From contig NZ_CP031727.1 of assembly GCF_008806955.1 (NCBI RefSeq), positions 2,742,001-2,806,000 on the forward strand: a stretch of DNA of 64,000 nt, written 5' to 3'. Every line of letters starts with the position of its first letter. Position 1 is the first letter of the stretch. This DNA is from Cellvibrio sp. KY-YJ-3. Lineage in GTDB: Bacteria; Pseudomonadota; Gammaproteobacteria; Pseudomonadales; Cellvibrionaceae. The notes under the pieces are model-generated. The model was not told the origin of the DNA, made no database searches, and saw only the letters and a program-made list of their open reading frames with translations. The translations under genes were made by a program, and so were the position numbers. Positions 36,917-46,603 of this stretch are shown here, in pieces.

Positions 36917-38470
36917 TTAAACGGGCTGTAATCCATATTCTTTAATTTTGTTAATAAGTTCTCTGTTGCTGGGAAGTTGGCTTTTGAGTTGTTGCGCCAA
37001 CGTTGCATTTTTGTTGAATAACACTTGCGCTAATTGTTGATTGTGTTGCGACATACCTAGAGTGCTGGCTTCTGTTGTGTAGCCCATTCCGTACAGTAAA
37101 TATTGATAGCTGGCAGCGGGGAATACCTCAGCCGCGCGATCAAAATCCATATGCCAAGGCGGTTGGTAGCGCCACAAAGTCATTAACTCTTGCAAGCTTT
37201 CTGGAATGCTACTTAAGCGTCGATTGTCTCTCCAAAAATCACTGTCGTCGCGTTTGCTAAGGGTGTAATGCAATTTCAAAAAATCAATAATGCGTTGCCA
37301 GCGATATAAAAAAGTTTCATTAAATCGTTTTGCGATGATGTCCATCGCGGGGCGTGTTGCTGGTAGTTGGTCGGCAATCATCGCGGCTGATATTTCAATC
37401 AATACCAATGCCGATGCCTCCAGCGGTTCAAGAAACCCTGCGGATAACCCTACAGCGACACAATTTTTTTCCCAAAACTTTGCTCTGTGCCCTGGTGTTA
37501 TAGGAATTTTTCGCACAGAAATTTGCTCGGTGTTGGAGGAGTGTTGTCTGAGGTATTGGTGCAGTTTTTCTTCGGCTTGCTCTGTGCTGGTGTGCGCGCT
37601 GGAAAATACGTGGCCTATACCGTGTCTGCTTGGCAGGCCTATATCCCAAATCCATCCGGAATCCTGCGCGGTAGAAATGGTGTGCGAGGCGATAGGGCTG
37701 TTGTCATTTTCATAGGGCAGGTGGACTGCCAAGGCTGTGTCGATAAAAAGTACATCTTTACAGGATATAAACGGCACTTTGTAGTGTTTGCCAAGCAACA
37801 GCGAATTAAATCCACTGCAGTCTATAAATAAATCGCCTGCAATATCGCCCTGTGTATCGGTAGCAATTGAGGTGATATCGCCATTGTCGGCGGCATTAAC
37901 ATGAATAACATCGGCTAATAAATGGGTGACACCAAGGTTGGTAGTGCAATGCTTTTTTAAAAATTCGGCAAATGCACCGGCATCCAAATGGTAGGCATAG
38001 TTTGCAACAGCGGCATATTCCGGTGTGGTAATTAATTTCGGCGCTAAGCCCGCTTCACAAAGGGTTTCTTGTACGCAGACGGCGTTGGAGAAAGATTGGT
38101 TGTGTGGATTAGCTAACCAGTGGGGCGCAAGATTAATCTCGGAAAAGCCTTGCGGTAAAACTAAAGGGTGATAATAAAAATCGTCTTTTTGGCCAGTGCA
38201 CCAATGCACAAATTTTGCTCCCTGTTTAAAGGACACATTACATTCACGCAGAAAATCTGTTTCACGCACGCCCATTTTTTTTAAGGTGTTACGCATGGTG
38301 GGCCAGGTTCCTTCACCGACGCCAATGATGGGTGTTTTGGGTGATTCTACGAGGCTAATTTGTATGCCTTCGCTATGCTGGCTGCGTATTTTGGCTGCGA
38401 GCGTGCCTGCGGTAATCCAACCGGCTGCACCACCGCCAACAATGACAATGGATTTTATTGCTTTTGTCAT
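36917..38470 (-). CDS. Tryptophan-halogenase-like flavoprotein of the TonB-receptor cluster
   Basis: A 517-residue FAD protein related to flavin-dependent tryptophan halogenases. The FAD motif is IVIVGGGAAGWITAGTLAAK at the N-terminus, and VGEGTWPTMRNTLKKMG and LFIDCSGFNSLLLGK are typical of the fold. The WxWxIP halogenase motif appears as GWIWDIGLP, with glycine at the proline site. The start is set at the ATG at 38470; an ATG 27 bases upstream is possible and neither ribosome-binding site is strong. Such genes recur next to TonB-dependent glycan receptors, and whether they halogenate anything is not established. It follows the receptor gene across a terminator hairpin. Confidence 0.78.
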   Translation of the reverse strand: MTKAIKSIVIVGGGAAGWITAGTLAAKIRSQHSEGIQISLVESPKTPIIGVGEGTWPTMRNTLKKMGVRETDFLRECNVSFKQGAKFVHWCTGQKDDFYYHPLVLPQGFSEINLAPHWLANPHNQSFSNAVCVQETLCEAGLAPKLITTPEYAAVANYAYHLDAGAFAEFLKKHCTTNLGVTHLLADVIHVNAADNGDITSIATDTQGDIAGDLFIDCSGFNSLLLGKHYKVPFISCKDVLFIDTALAVHLPYENDNSPIASHTISTAQDSGWIWDIGLPSRHGIGHVFSSAHTSTEQAEEKLHQYLRQHSSNTEQISVRKIPITPGHRAKFWEKNCVAVGLSAGFLEPLEASALVLIEISAAMIADQLPATRPAMDIIAKRFNETFLYRWQRIIDFLKLHYTLSKRDDSDFWRDNRRLSSIPESLQELMTLWRYQPPWHMDFDRAAEVFPAASYQYLLYGMGYTTEASTLGMSQHNQQLAQVLFNKNATLAQQLKSQLPSNRELINKIKEYGLQPV

Positions 38471-38512
38471 ATTTGCACCGCCGTTTTTATTATCCATTTA
38501 ATCTGTTTCGTT

Positions 38513-38549
38513 TTAAAAAAAAGGTCGCCAATAGTAGGCGACCTTTTTT
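38513..38549 (-). terminator. Bidirectional-looking terminator after the TonB receptor gene
   Basis: A GGTCGCC / GGCGACC stem (38523-38529, 38537-38543) is flanked by A8-10 and T6 runs. It sits 35 bp after the receptor stop and before the halogenase-like start, so it may lower expression of the downstream partners relative to the receptor. Confidence 0.8.
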
Positions 38550-38584
38550 GTACTCAATCATAATTGGGTGTTAAACACTGACAA

Positions 38585-41332
38585 TTAGAATTTCGCACGT
38601 ACACCTACGTTGTAACGAGAACCGTATTGCTCGTAATCTTTAATTTGATTAGTCCAACGGCCGTAACGATGGGTTGCTTCATCGGTTACGTTCAAGCCTT
38701 CGATAAATACGGATAGATTCTCATTGATTTCATAACTTGCGTTGATATCAATTTGATCATAGGCCGCAGTAAAGACGGGTTCATTGCCGGATGACAGGAG
38801 GAACTTGTCGCGCCAGTTATAGGCAATACGAATTTGGAAACCATTATTTTCGTAGAAGCCGACAAAGTTGGCTGAATCGCTCAAGCCTTGTAGCGCCAAA
38901 TCATTGTCCAAACTGTAGACGTCGTAACTGTCATCGCTATCTACCATGGTGTAGTTAACAATGGTGCCGAAGCCTGAGTCGCCGAACATATGCTGTACAT
39001 TAAATTCCCAACCATCAACCAAAGAGTCGTTCAGGTTTTGTGGTGTGGAAACTTCCCAGACAATAGCTTGATCACCAGGTTGTGAAGTACAGGCTGATGT
39101 TGGGTTGGCTACTGAGCCACCTGGGCAACCAGGGCGCGGATTGGCGCTGGGGTTAGTCAGTGGGCCATTGGGGCTGTTGATGATGCGGTCTTCTTGGCCT
39201 ACAGCAATAAAGTTATCCACTTTCTTGCGGAAGTAACCACCGGATACATAACTGCCTTCGCCGTAGTACCACTCAAGTGACAAGTCGAGGTTTTCGGATT
39301 CGAACGGTAATAAACCCGGGTTGCCTTGATTTGCTTTGAATGGGCCGGTTGATAAGTGCGTGACTAAATCTGTGCCGGGATACATTGCATCAATATTGCT
39401 GCGCGCAATGGTTTTGCTGTACGAGAAACGCGTTACCAGGTCATCGGTTAAATTTAAACTTAAATCGAAGTTAGGTAAAAAATTATCGTAATTTCCTTTG
39501 AGTGTGTCCGACTGTTCGGTATCAGCGTATATCTTCGACATCTCCAGTGGCGATACCCAATTAAAACCTATCACTGGTTTAGTGATGGTGTAGGAGCTAA
39601 CATCGGTTTCTTCGTAGCGCAGGCCAACATTGGCTTTAACCGGCATTTGGTTAAATTCCGCATCAAAATCAAATGACAGATAAAGCGCGTTAGTCTCTTC
39701 TTCAATACCATTGGTGCCATAGTTCATTGGATTATTAAGATTTTGCGCGTACACCAAATCAATAAATTCATTGGCGCTAAATACAGGTACATATTCAAAA
39801 CCTATATCGCCTGTTTCAAAACTGAGATCCAGATTGGTCAGGTCCATGCCGCTTAATGCAAAGTTCGCGCTGTAAATATCTTTTACATCTACGGTGTTTT
39901 TGGTTTGTGCTACACCAAAATTAATCGCCGTAAGTGCACCTGCATCGGCATTTTGCCAAACGCCGTGCAATTGAACTTGTTGAATATTATTTTCCAGTTC
40001 ATGACCGCGCTCTTGATACAGGTCGCCGACAATATTGGCTTTGTTGTAGGCGCCGCCGGGTAAGTCTGAATCGTCATAGGAAACGCTGGGCAATTTGCCA
40101 GAGAAATCCGCTGCGATATCCACTGCACCAAACGGGTTTTTGGTATTGGCAATGCGCTCGGCAGGTTGTGCTCCTGGGTTCGCATGAGAGGTTGAGTCAT
40201 GTGCATCCAGAGTGAAAGACAATTGATCATTAACGTCCCACTCTACATTTACACCGAATGAATCATTTTCAGTATTAAAACCGTATTCCCAGGCCCAAAA
40301 GTTCAACTCATCGTTGCTGCGCGCCGGGTTAATGATGGTGCCATTGGCATCGGCTTTACCGGTTTGTACATCATCAAACCAAAAGCTCATGCGATTCATC
40401 GCGCCGTCTTCTTCAAGGCGTGACATGGTGTAATCAACAGTCGCGGTCAGGTTGTCGGTTGGGGCAAATTGCAATACCAATTGACCGTTTTGGCGGGTGC
40501 GCTCGTAGTTGGCATTTTCCAAATCGACAGTGGGGATGCGCCATGTCGCTTTAGTGGGGTTGCGATCAGTATCAATAGCGCTGGTGTCAGGATTTTGTTG
40601 GCCGGGATAGCCGCGGCTCCAACCATTTTGTGTGCCGATACGATCGACATGGAAGTTGCGTTCGGCGTAGGAATAAGATGCGAGTACGCCAAATTTTCCA
40701 TCGGCAAAAGTGTTGCTAATCATGCCGGAAATTTCCGGTGTTACTTCATCGCCTGTTTCAACAGTGGGCTCGATTACACCTTTCACGCTCGCGTGAGCAA
40801 CCAATTCATTAAAATCAAACGGCTTGGCGGTTTTCAAGTTAATGGTTGCGCCCAGTCCGCCTGAGGCCACGTTTGCTTTGCCGGTTTTATAAACCTCTAC
40901 GCCGGAAACACTTTCTGCGGCTATTTCACGGAAATTAAAACTGCGAGAAATGGGTGTGCCATCCAACGCGGATGAGTTGGGCATTTGACGGCCATTTAAA
41001 GTCACCAGATTAAAACTGGGGCCGAAGCCCCGAACGGTCACTTGGTTACCCTCATTGTTGCTCCGGTCGATGGATACACCGGTAATGCGTTGTAAAGATT
41101 CAGCGAGGTTGGTGTCGGGAAATTTACCTATGTCTTCGGCACTGATGGCATCTACTACGCCGCTTGCTTGCCGCTTGGTTTCCATTGCGCCGGTGAGTGA
41201 GCTTCTAATCCCGGTCACTACAACTTCTTCCACAGCGCCGGAATCTTGCGCATAAATATTGATGCTGGATGCAGCAATCACTGCTGCTGAAAGTACTTTT
41301 AGTTTGAAGCGGTCTTGAATAATCATCGCCAT
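38585..41332 (-). CDS. TonB-dependent receptor, agar oligosaccharide uptake
   Basis: A 915-residue outer-membrane receptor with AGGAG before the ATG, a signal peptide ending at NIYAQ, then a TonB-box-like VEEVVVTGIRSSL. The plug domain (about 45-165) has DTNLAESLQRITGVSIDR and NQVTVRGFGPSFNLVTLNGR. A 22-strand barrel ends with a final aromatic strand (YNVGVRAKF). It belongs to the TIGR01782-type receptors that import oligosaccharides in Xanthomonadales, Caulobacterales and Cellvibrio. It is divergent from the large GH86 gene; two TGTTAACA sites sit between them. It should import neoagarooligosaccharides, with the substrate inferred from location. Confidence 0.9.
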   Translation of the reverse strand: MAMIIQDRFKLKVLSAAVIAASSINIYAQDSGAVEEVVVTGIRSSLTGAMETKRQASGVVDAISAEDIGKFPDTNLAESLQRITGVSIDRSNNEGNQVTVRGFGPSFNLVTLNGRQMPNSSALDGTPISRSFNFREIAAESVSGVEVYKTGKANVASGGLGATINLKTAKPFDFNELVAHASVKGVIEPTVETGDEVTPEISGMISNTFADGKFGVLASYSYAERNFHVDRIGTQNGWSRGYPGQQNPDTSAIDTDRNPTKATWRIPTVDLENANYERTRQNGQLVLQFAPTDNLTATVDYTMSRLEEDGAMNRMSFWFDDVQTGKADANGTIINPARSNDELNFWAWEYGFNTENDSFGVNVEWDVNDQLSFTLDAHDSTSHANPGAQPAERIANTKNPFGAVDIAADFSGKLPSVSYDDSDLPGGAYNKANIVGDLYQERGHELENNIQQVQLHGVWQNADAGALTAINFGVAQTKNTVDVKDIYSANFALSGMDLTNLDLSFETGDIGFEYVPVFSANEFIDLVYAQNLNNPMNYGTNGIEEETNALYLSFDFDAEFNQMPVKANVGLRYEETDVSSYTITKPVIGFNWVSPLEMSKIYADTEQSDTLKGNYDNFLPNFDLSLNLTDDLVTRFSYSKTIARSNIDAMYPGTDLVTHLSTGPFKANQGNPGLLPFESENLDLSLEWYYGEGSYVSGGYFRKKVDNFIAVGQEDRIINSPNGPLTNPSANPRPGCPGGSVANPTSACTSQPGDQAIVWEVSTPQNLNDSLVDGWEFNVQHMFGDSGFGTIVNYTMVDSDDSYDVYSLDNDLALQGLSDSANFVGFYENNGFQIRIAYNWRDKFLLSSGNEPVFTAAYDQIDINASYEINENLSVFIEGLNVTDEATHRYGRWTNQIKDYEQYGSRYNVGVRAKF

Positions 41333-41516
41333 ACAACACTCTCCTAATGGTCTTTCATTTTTCTATATCGGCTTGTTTTGCCTTTGTTCGAATCAAAACA
41401 GGCCTTATGGTTGATTCGAAAGTAAGGGCGGTTTGCTAAAGATTGAAACGTTTGGTTTCCGCGCCTTGCCTTGCGCAGGTATCATCTGCCCACTTCTTTT
41501 TAATGTCAAACATTAA

Positions 41517-41526
41517 TTGTTAACAA
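41517..41526. promoter_or_regulatory. Candidate operator TTGTTAACAA (TonB receptor/GH86 divergent region)
   Basis: A perfect palindrome identical to 20362-20371, about 185 bp upstream of the receptor start. ATGTC / GACAT-like bases nearby add local symmetry. Confidence 0.5.
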
Positions 41527-41642
41527 AATGTGTGGTTGTTGGTCGAAGTGATGGGGCATGGGCTGTGACAGTGAGGAGAGTGGGTATCAGCTGCGCATGG
41601 GCGGGAGGCGGGAGCGTAAAAAAGTTAAAGATTAACTGTGAA

Positions 41643-41652
41643 ATGTTAACAA
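41643..41652. promoter_or_regulatory. Second candidate operator ATGTTAACAA in the same region
   Basis: One base differs from the preceding site. It is located about 190 bp upstream of the GH86 start, so each divergent gene has a nearby copy. Confidence 0.42.
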
Positions 41653-41840
41653 GGTTGTGTTAATGCAAAAAATATCGGTGTAAGATTCTATTTCTGCTAC
41701 TGGCACAGCTTCACCAGCAGGGGCTTGGGATTCGCGTAAATCAGAATCGTCTTGGCCAATCATTAATAACAATAATATGTTCTTCAGCTGTTAGTGTTTT
41801 TTCCAATAACGATAATTATCATTTCATCAAAGAGGCAATT

Positions 41841-44800
41841 ATGTTTAAACAACATAAACTCCGCCTTGCTGTTGCCGCTATTACTACTGGGGTTTTAAGT
41901 AGCATGGCGTCTTTAGCATTGGCGCAGAACGTTAAGGTTGATATCAACGCGAATATCAAACACTCGGTCAATGGCGTTTCTGATTTTGGACGCGAGCGGC
42001 GCATTACCATTCATGCCAGCCCAATGGAAAATGATTTCTTGGGTGAAAAAGAAAAGCTCGATTACCTGATGGATTTAGGTGTGACCTTTGGTCGCGATAA
42101 TGGTTTGTCGATGTACTATTTCAGCCAAACCGGTGGTGATAAGGCGCGCTCTACCGATACCCCCAGCCCATTTCCTTTTGGTTATGCCAACAAGCCTAAT
42201 CTGGCACAGTTGAGTGCTCTCTCGGCGCAATACAAAGAAAATTTGGATACCAAATACGCCGATGCGCAGGAATATTTTGGGCGCACTTCTTCATTGATTA
42301 TGGGGTCACAACCCAGACCCGCTTACCCTAACTGGAGTTCGTATTCCTGGTTTGGTGGTGGCTTGACCAGTGAAACTCCGTGGCGACCACGCACCGCACA
42401 AGATGCAGCAGAATGGTATGCGGAATTTTTAAATAAATTTTTTGTGCAATACGAGAATGATCCTACGGCTATTCCTATGCCCAAATATTGGGAGGTAGTC
42501 AACGAACCCGATATGTTGATGAACGTTCCCAGTCATGAAGGTCATGTATCTACTTGGGAAGAACTGTTCGAATTTCACAACGTGGTTGCCAATACTGTAC
42601 GTAGCAAGCTGGGTAACAAGGCTCCAAAAATCGGCGGCATGACCTGGGGTCTGCACGATTTGGAAAAAGGCGATGCAACTGCAACAGGTTCGCCGCGCAA
42701 TCGTGGCGATGCATTATTGAATATGTTTTATGGCTCGGATGCGGGTAGTGAGGCGATCAAAAATGCTATCCGTGTAAACAGCTTTAATAAATCGCCCACG
42801 ATGTCGCTCAATGGCCCAAGCCCAAGTTCGGATTGGTATCAATGGGATGTAATCTGGAAAGGCTTTATGGATGCCGCCGGTAAAAATATGGATTTCTATT
42901 CAGTCCATTTGTATGACTGGGCTTCTTGGGACGGAGCATCTACTCGCACCGGCGCTTTGCGTACGGGTTTCCAATCTGAAGGGGTTTTGGATTTGCTCGA
43001 ATGGTACGACATGAAAATGCTCGGTCAACGCAAAGAAGTGGTGATGTCGGAATACGGCAATATTACCGGCACCGACATTACTAAATTGGATCGTCAGCGC
43101 ATGCGCTGGGAAGTATTAAAGCCCTTCTCGCAAATGATGATGCAATTTATGGAGCGCCCTGATTACGTCACCTTGTCTATGCCGTTCATCGTGGTTAAGG
43201 GTGAGTGGGGCGATGAGGACAAAACCCATCCTTACGGCCAAAGTCTGTTGGATCGTGACTACTCAACTTGTACCGAAACACCTACGGCTTATACCAACTG
43301 TACCTGGAACTTTAACCCTTCCATTAAATGGTATGAATTGTGGCGTGACGTTGATGGCACCCGTGTAGATACCTATGCCAGTGACCGCGATATTCAAGTG
43401 GATGCCTATGTTAAGGGCAAACACATGTATGTCATTTTAAACAGTTTGGAAGCAAAGCCGACCACCGTAGACATGAACTTTGCGGGCATCAGCGGCAATG
43501 CGATCAAGAGCATCAAAATGCGCCACTTATATTTAGACGAGGCCATTGATGATGATAACAATCCAGCCAACGGTGTGGGTAAGCCAATTCTGGCCGATGC
43601 CACTCTGACCAGCCTGCCTAAAAACATCACAATTGGCGCAGATGCAACGGTGATTTTGGATATTGAGTACACCAATAACCCAAACCCCACACTCAACAGC
43701 AAAGAGCAGAAATACCCGGCTGAACCACTGACCGCCAATGCCCCGTATCGCGTTGCAGCCGCAAATGTGAGTGCGCAGGTGAACGGTGTGCCCAAACCGG
43801 CTAAAGGTGAAGCGCAACTGCGTGTGACCGGCGCCTTCTTTATGAATACCGGCATAGCGACTGGCTCGTCCGACAGCCGCGTATCGCTCAAAATTAACGG
43901 CAATACAGTACCGGTGAAAACCGATTGGCGCGGCGATGAGTCGAGAAGAAACGGGCGCTCCATGGCAACCTTGGAGATTCCGTTTGATGTAAGTTATCTA
44001 AGCGCAAGCGGCAATAACAACATTCAGTTAACGACGATTGCCCAGGGTGAAGTTGCGGCGGTGAGCCTGCAAGTGTGGGATATGGATACTCAAGTTACCC
44101 GTAGCATTCCCGCTGCTTGCAGCCCATGCACGGCCGTTACTGGCTTGAGCCTGAGCCAAACCAGCGTCAGCAATTTGTTGGTGACTCAATCGGTAGCGCT
44201 TCAACCAAGTGTTAGCCCAGCCAATGCCTCCAACCAAAACGTCACTTGGGTTTCATCTAACCCCAGTGTGGCCAGTGTTGATCAAAATGGTTTGGTGACC
44301 GGTAACAAGCCAGGTTCTGCCACTATCACCGCAAAAACAGTGGACGGTGCGTTAACTGCTACGGCTTCGGTATCTGTCAGCCAGTTGGTGCCTGCCGCTG
44401 TTTCTGTCGTGGGTTTGCCTAACCCTCTGTATATAGGCGCGAGCAAACAGCTAAGTGCGGCAGTTACGCCAATTCATGCACCTAACCGTAAAGTGACCTG
44501 GAGCAGCTCTAATCCGACCATTGCAACTGTGGATGCCCAAGGGGTAGTCACTGGCCTTAAGGCAGGCAATGTCACCATTACCGCAAAAACGGTCGCGAAC
44601 AACATAGTGGGCACGGCAAACATTCAGGTGAAAGCCAAGTTGTTGACCGGGATGGCCATATCGCCCGCGAGCACCTTGATCCCACAAAATGATAGCCTGC
44701 AAATCCAAACCAGTTTCACTCCGGCAGACGCCAGTGATAAGTCGGTCACTTGGACCTCCAGTAATACTGCAGTTGCAACCGTGAGCAGTACCGGATTGGT

Positions 44801-46343
44801 GAAAGGTGTTGGGTTGGGTGTGGCAGAGATTACCGGGCGCAGTAACGACGGTGGCTTTAGCGGTAAAACCCGAGTGGAAGTTGTTGCCTCCAATACCACA
44901 CTGACCTACGTCGAAGCCGAAGCTTTTAATCGCACCGGCGGAGCCTATGGCGGTTTTGTGAAAAGCACCACTGGTGCCGGCAATATCAATGACAACCAAA
45001 CCGGTGACTGGGTGGAGTTCGATATTAACTTTGCGCAGGCGGGTATTTACCAATTGGTATTGGCAACCGGTACACCTTTAGATGGCGCGGGTGTGGAGTT
45101 CCTGGTGGATGGTGTTTCCAATGGCCGCTCCTCCTTGCCTAACAATGGCAATTGGGATCAGCACGTGACGACGGTAGTAACCAATGGTCTGCAGATTAAC
45201 TCTGCAGGTACCCATACGCTGCGCTTGCTCAGTGTGGGTGCTGGCGGTGCTTATCAGTGGAATTTGGACAAGATTGGTTATCGTATTTTGAAAGCGACGA
45301 CTGGTGGGGCATCCTCAATTGCTTCATCGACACCGGCATCTTCTTCACCTTCATCAACGCCGTTGTCATCTTCATCGCGTTCATCGACACCATCCTCGTC
45401 TTCCGTCTCATTGAGTTCATCATCGCGCTCATCCACACTTGTATCTTCAAGCTCGTCGGTTGCATCCAGTGTGGCAACGGGTGGCTTGAAGTTGGTGTTG
45501 GAGGCTGAAGCATATACCGCGACGGGCGGTGTCTATCAAGGCTTCCAAAAATACACAACGGCAGCTGGAGTAGGGGCTATTAACTACAATCAACGTGGCG
45601 ATTGGGCCGATTACACCTTGAATGTCACCAGTGCGGGCACCTATAGTATTGACGCCTTCCTGGGTACCACACAAGACGGTGGTGCTATAGAGGTGTTGAT
45701 TGACGGTGTGTCAGTCGCGAAAAAAACCGTTGCCAATAACAACAATTGGGATGTGTTTGCCAAGTTAGTGGTAGCGAGTGGCGTGCAATTAAGTGCCGGT
45801 ACGCACAGTGTGCGCATTATCTCGGCGGGCACTACCGCATCGACTTGGGAGTGGAATGCAGATCGCATTGAGTTCACTCAAGTGGCAGTCGCTACTCCTT
45901 CCTCTTCATCGCGTGCTTCAAGTTCGGCGCCAGCGGCAGTACCGGTAGTGATGCAGGCTGAGTCGTACATCGCAACTGGCGGAACCTATCAGGGCTTCCA
46001 AAAGTACACCACTGCGGCGGGAGTAGGTGCTATTAACTACAACCAAACCGGTGACTGGGCGGACTACAGCATCAATGTGACTGCAACTGCTAACTATCGT
46101 ATCAATGCTTATCTCGGCACCACCCAAACTGGTGGCGCTATTGAGGTGTTGGTGGATGGTGTGTCAGTGGCGAAAAAGACTGTGCCCAACAATAACAATT
46201 GGGATACGTTTGCACTGCTGGAAGTTGGCAATAGCGTGCGTCTGACTCAGGGCACGCATAACGTGCGGATTATTTCTGCTGGTACGACGGCATCAACATG
46301 GGAATGGAATGCTGATCGCATCGAGTTTATTCCGGTAAATTAA
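41841..46343 (+). CDS. Giant GH86 beta-agarase/porphyranase with three Big_2-like and three CBM6 modules
   Basis: A secreted 1500-residue enzyme; GAGG lies 6 bases before the ATG and the Sec signal ends near ALAQ (residue 29). The GH86 barrel and accessory beta domains cover about 30-755, with acid/base Glu222 in EVVNEPDM and nucleophile Glu404 in VMSEYGN. Three Ig-like Big_2 repeats follow (about 764-1015; each with VTWxSSNPxVAxV and GxxTITAKT). Then come a CBM6 (about 1018-1145), a Ser/Pro linker, a second CBM6 (about 1210-1345), a short linker and a third CBM6 to the end. It is the longest depolymerase of the locus and is divergent from the TonB receptor. Specificity within GH86 is not resolved. 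Confidence 0.93.
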   Translation: MFKQHKLRLAVAAITTGVLSSMASLALAQNVKVDINANIKHSVNGVSDFGRERRITIHASPMENDFLGEKEKLDYLMDLGVTFGRDNGLSMYYFSQTGGDKARSTDTPSPFPFGYANKPNLAQLSALSAQYKENLDTKYADAQEYFGRTSSLIMGSQPRPAYPNWSSYSWFGGGLTSETPWRPRTAQDAAEWYAEFLNKFFVQYENDPTAIPMPKYWEVVNEPDMLMNVPSHEGHVSTWEELFEFHNVVANTVRSKLGNKAPKIGGMTWGLHDLEKGDATATGSPRNRGDALLNMFYGSDAGSEAIKNAIRVNSFNKSPTMSLNGPSPSSDWYQWDVIWKGFMDAAGKNMDFYSVHLYDWASWDGASTRTGALRTGFQSEGVLDLLEWYDMKMLGQRKEVVMSEYGNITGTDITKLDRQRMRWEVLKPFSQMMMQFMERPDYVTLSMPFIVVKGEWGDEDKTHPYGQSLLDRDYSTCTETPTAYTNCTWNFNPSIKWYELWRDVDGTRVDTYASDRDIQVDAYVKGKHMYVILNSLEAKPTTVDMNFAGISGNAIKSIKMRHLYLDEAIDDDNNPANGVGKPILADATLTSLPKNITIGADATVILDIEYTNNPNPTLNSKEQKYPAEPLTANAPYRVAAANVSAQVNGVPKPAKGEAQLRVTGAFFMNTGIATGSSDSRVSLKINGNTVPVKTDWRGDESRRNGRSMATLEIPFDVSYLSASGNNNIQLTTIAQGEVAAVSLQVWDMDTQVTRSIPAACSPCTAVTGLSLSQTSVSNLLVTQSVALQPSVSPANASNQNVTWVSSNPSVASVDQNGLVTGNKPGSATITAKTVDGALTATASVSVSQLVPAAVSVVGLPNPLYIGASKQLSAAVTPIHAPNRKVTWSSSNPTIATVDAQGVVTGLKAGNVTITAKTVANNIVGTANIQVKAKLLTGMAISPASTLIPQNDSLQIQTSFTPADASDKSVTWTSSNTAVATVSSTGLVKGVGLGVAEITGRSNDGGFSGKTRVEVVASNTTLTYVEAEAFNRTGGAYGGFVKSTTGAGNINDNQTGDWVEFDINFAQAGIYQLVLATGTPLDGAGVEFLVDGVSNGRSSLPNNGNWDQHVTTVVTNGLQINSAGTHTLRLLSVGAGGAYQWNLDKIGYRILKATTGGASSIASSTPASSSPSSTPLSSSSRSSTPSSSSVSLSSSSRSSTLVSSSSSVASSVATGGLKLVLEAEAYTATGGVYQGFQKYTTAAGVGAINYNQRGDWADYTLNVTSAGTYSIDAFLGTTQDGGAIEVLIDGVSVAKKTVANNNNWDVFAKLVVASGVQLSAGTHSVRIISAGTTASTWEWNADRIEFTQVAVATPSSSSRASSSAPAAVPVVMQAESYIATGGTYQGFQKYTTAAGVGAINYNQTGDWADYSINVTATANYRINAYLGTTQTGGAIEVLVDGVSVAKKTVPNNNNWDTFALLEVGNSVRLTQGTHNVRIISAGTTASTWEWNADRIEFIPVN

Positions 46344-46369
46344 TCCTACAAAAATCCCCTTGCTCGTTT

Positions 46370-46400
46370 GGCCCACACTTTAATCGGTGTGGGCCTTTTT
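46370..46400 (+). terminator. Strong terminator after the giant GH86 gene
   Basis: GGCCCACAC / GTGTGGGCC (46370-46378, 46387-46395) with TTTTT following, 27 bp past the stop. It marks the right end of the agar locus. Confidence 0.93.
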
Positions 46401-46603
46401 ATTGGGCTGAACTCTCACGATTTTAGTCAGTTTAATTTAAAAAACGATTCTTTTGAGTTCCGCACAATTGCTGCAGATTTCGCCAGAAATAACGCAGACG
46501 TGAAACGCTACAATTGGCAGCTAGAATTCAAAAAACACGATTTAGTTAAAAACCTTGATGGGCTTCCCAGGTTCTAGTGGACATACTTAGGCTACTCCGA
46601 AAA

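Noticed and set aside
43406-45053. Long minus-strand frames within the giant GH86
   Set aside because: They lie opposite a well-supported coding sequence and show no recognisable motifs or ribosome-binding sites.
1-46343. Porphyran-specific sulfatase genes
   Set aside because: No protein with the CxPxR sulfatase motif was found, so porphyran specialisation is not claimed for the GH16/GH86 enzymes.
46368-46577. 69-codon plus-strand frame after the GH86 gene
   Set aside because: Its start lies inside the GH86 terminator hairpin. The later part might be a further relic of the decayed gene, but no homology could be recognised.
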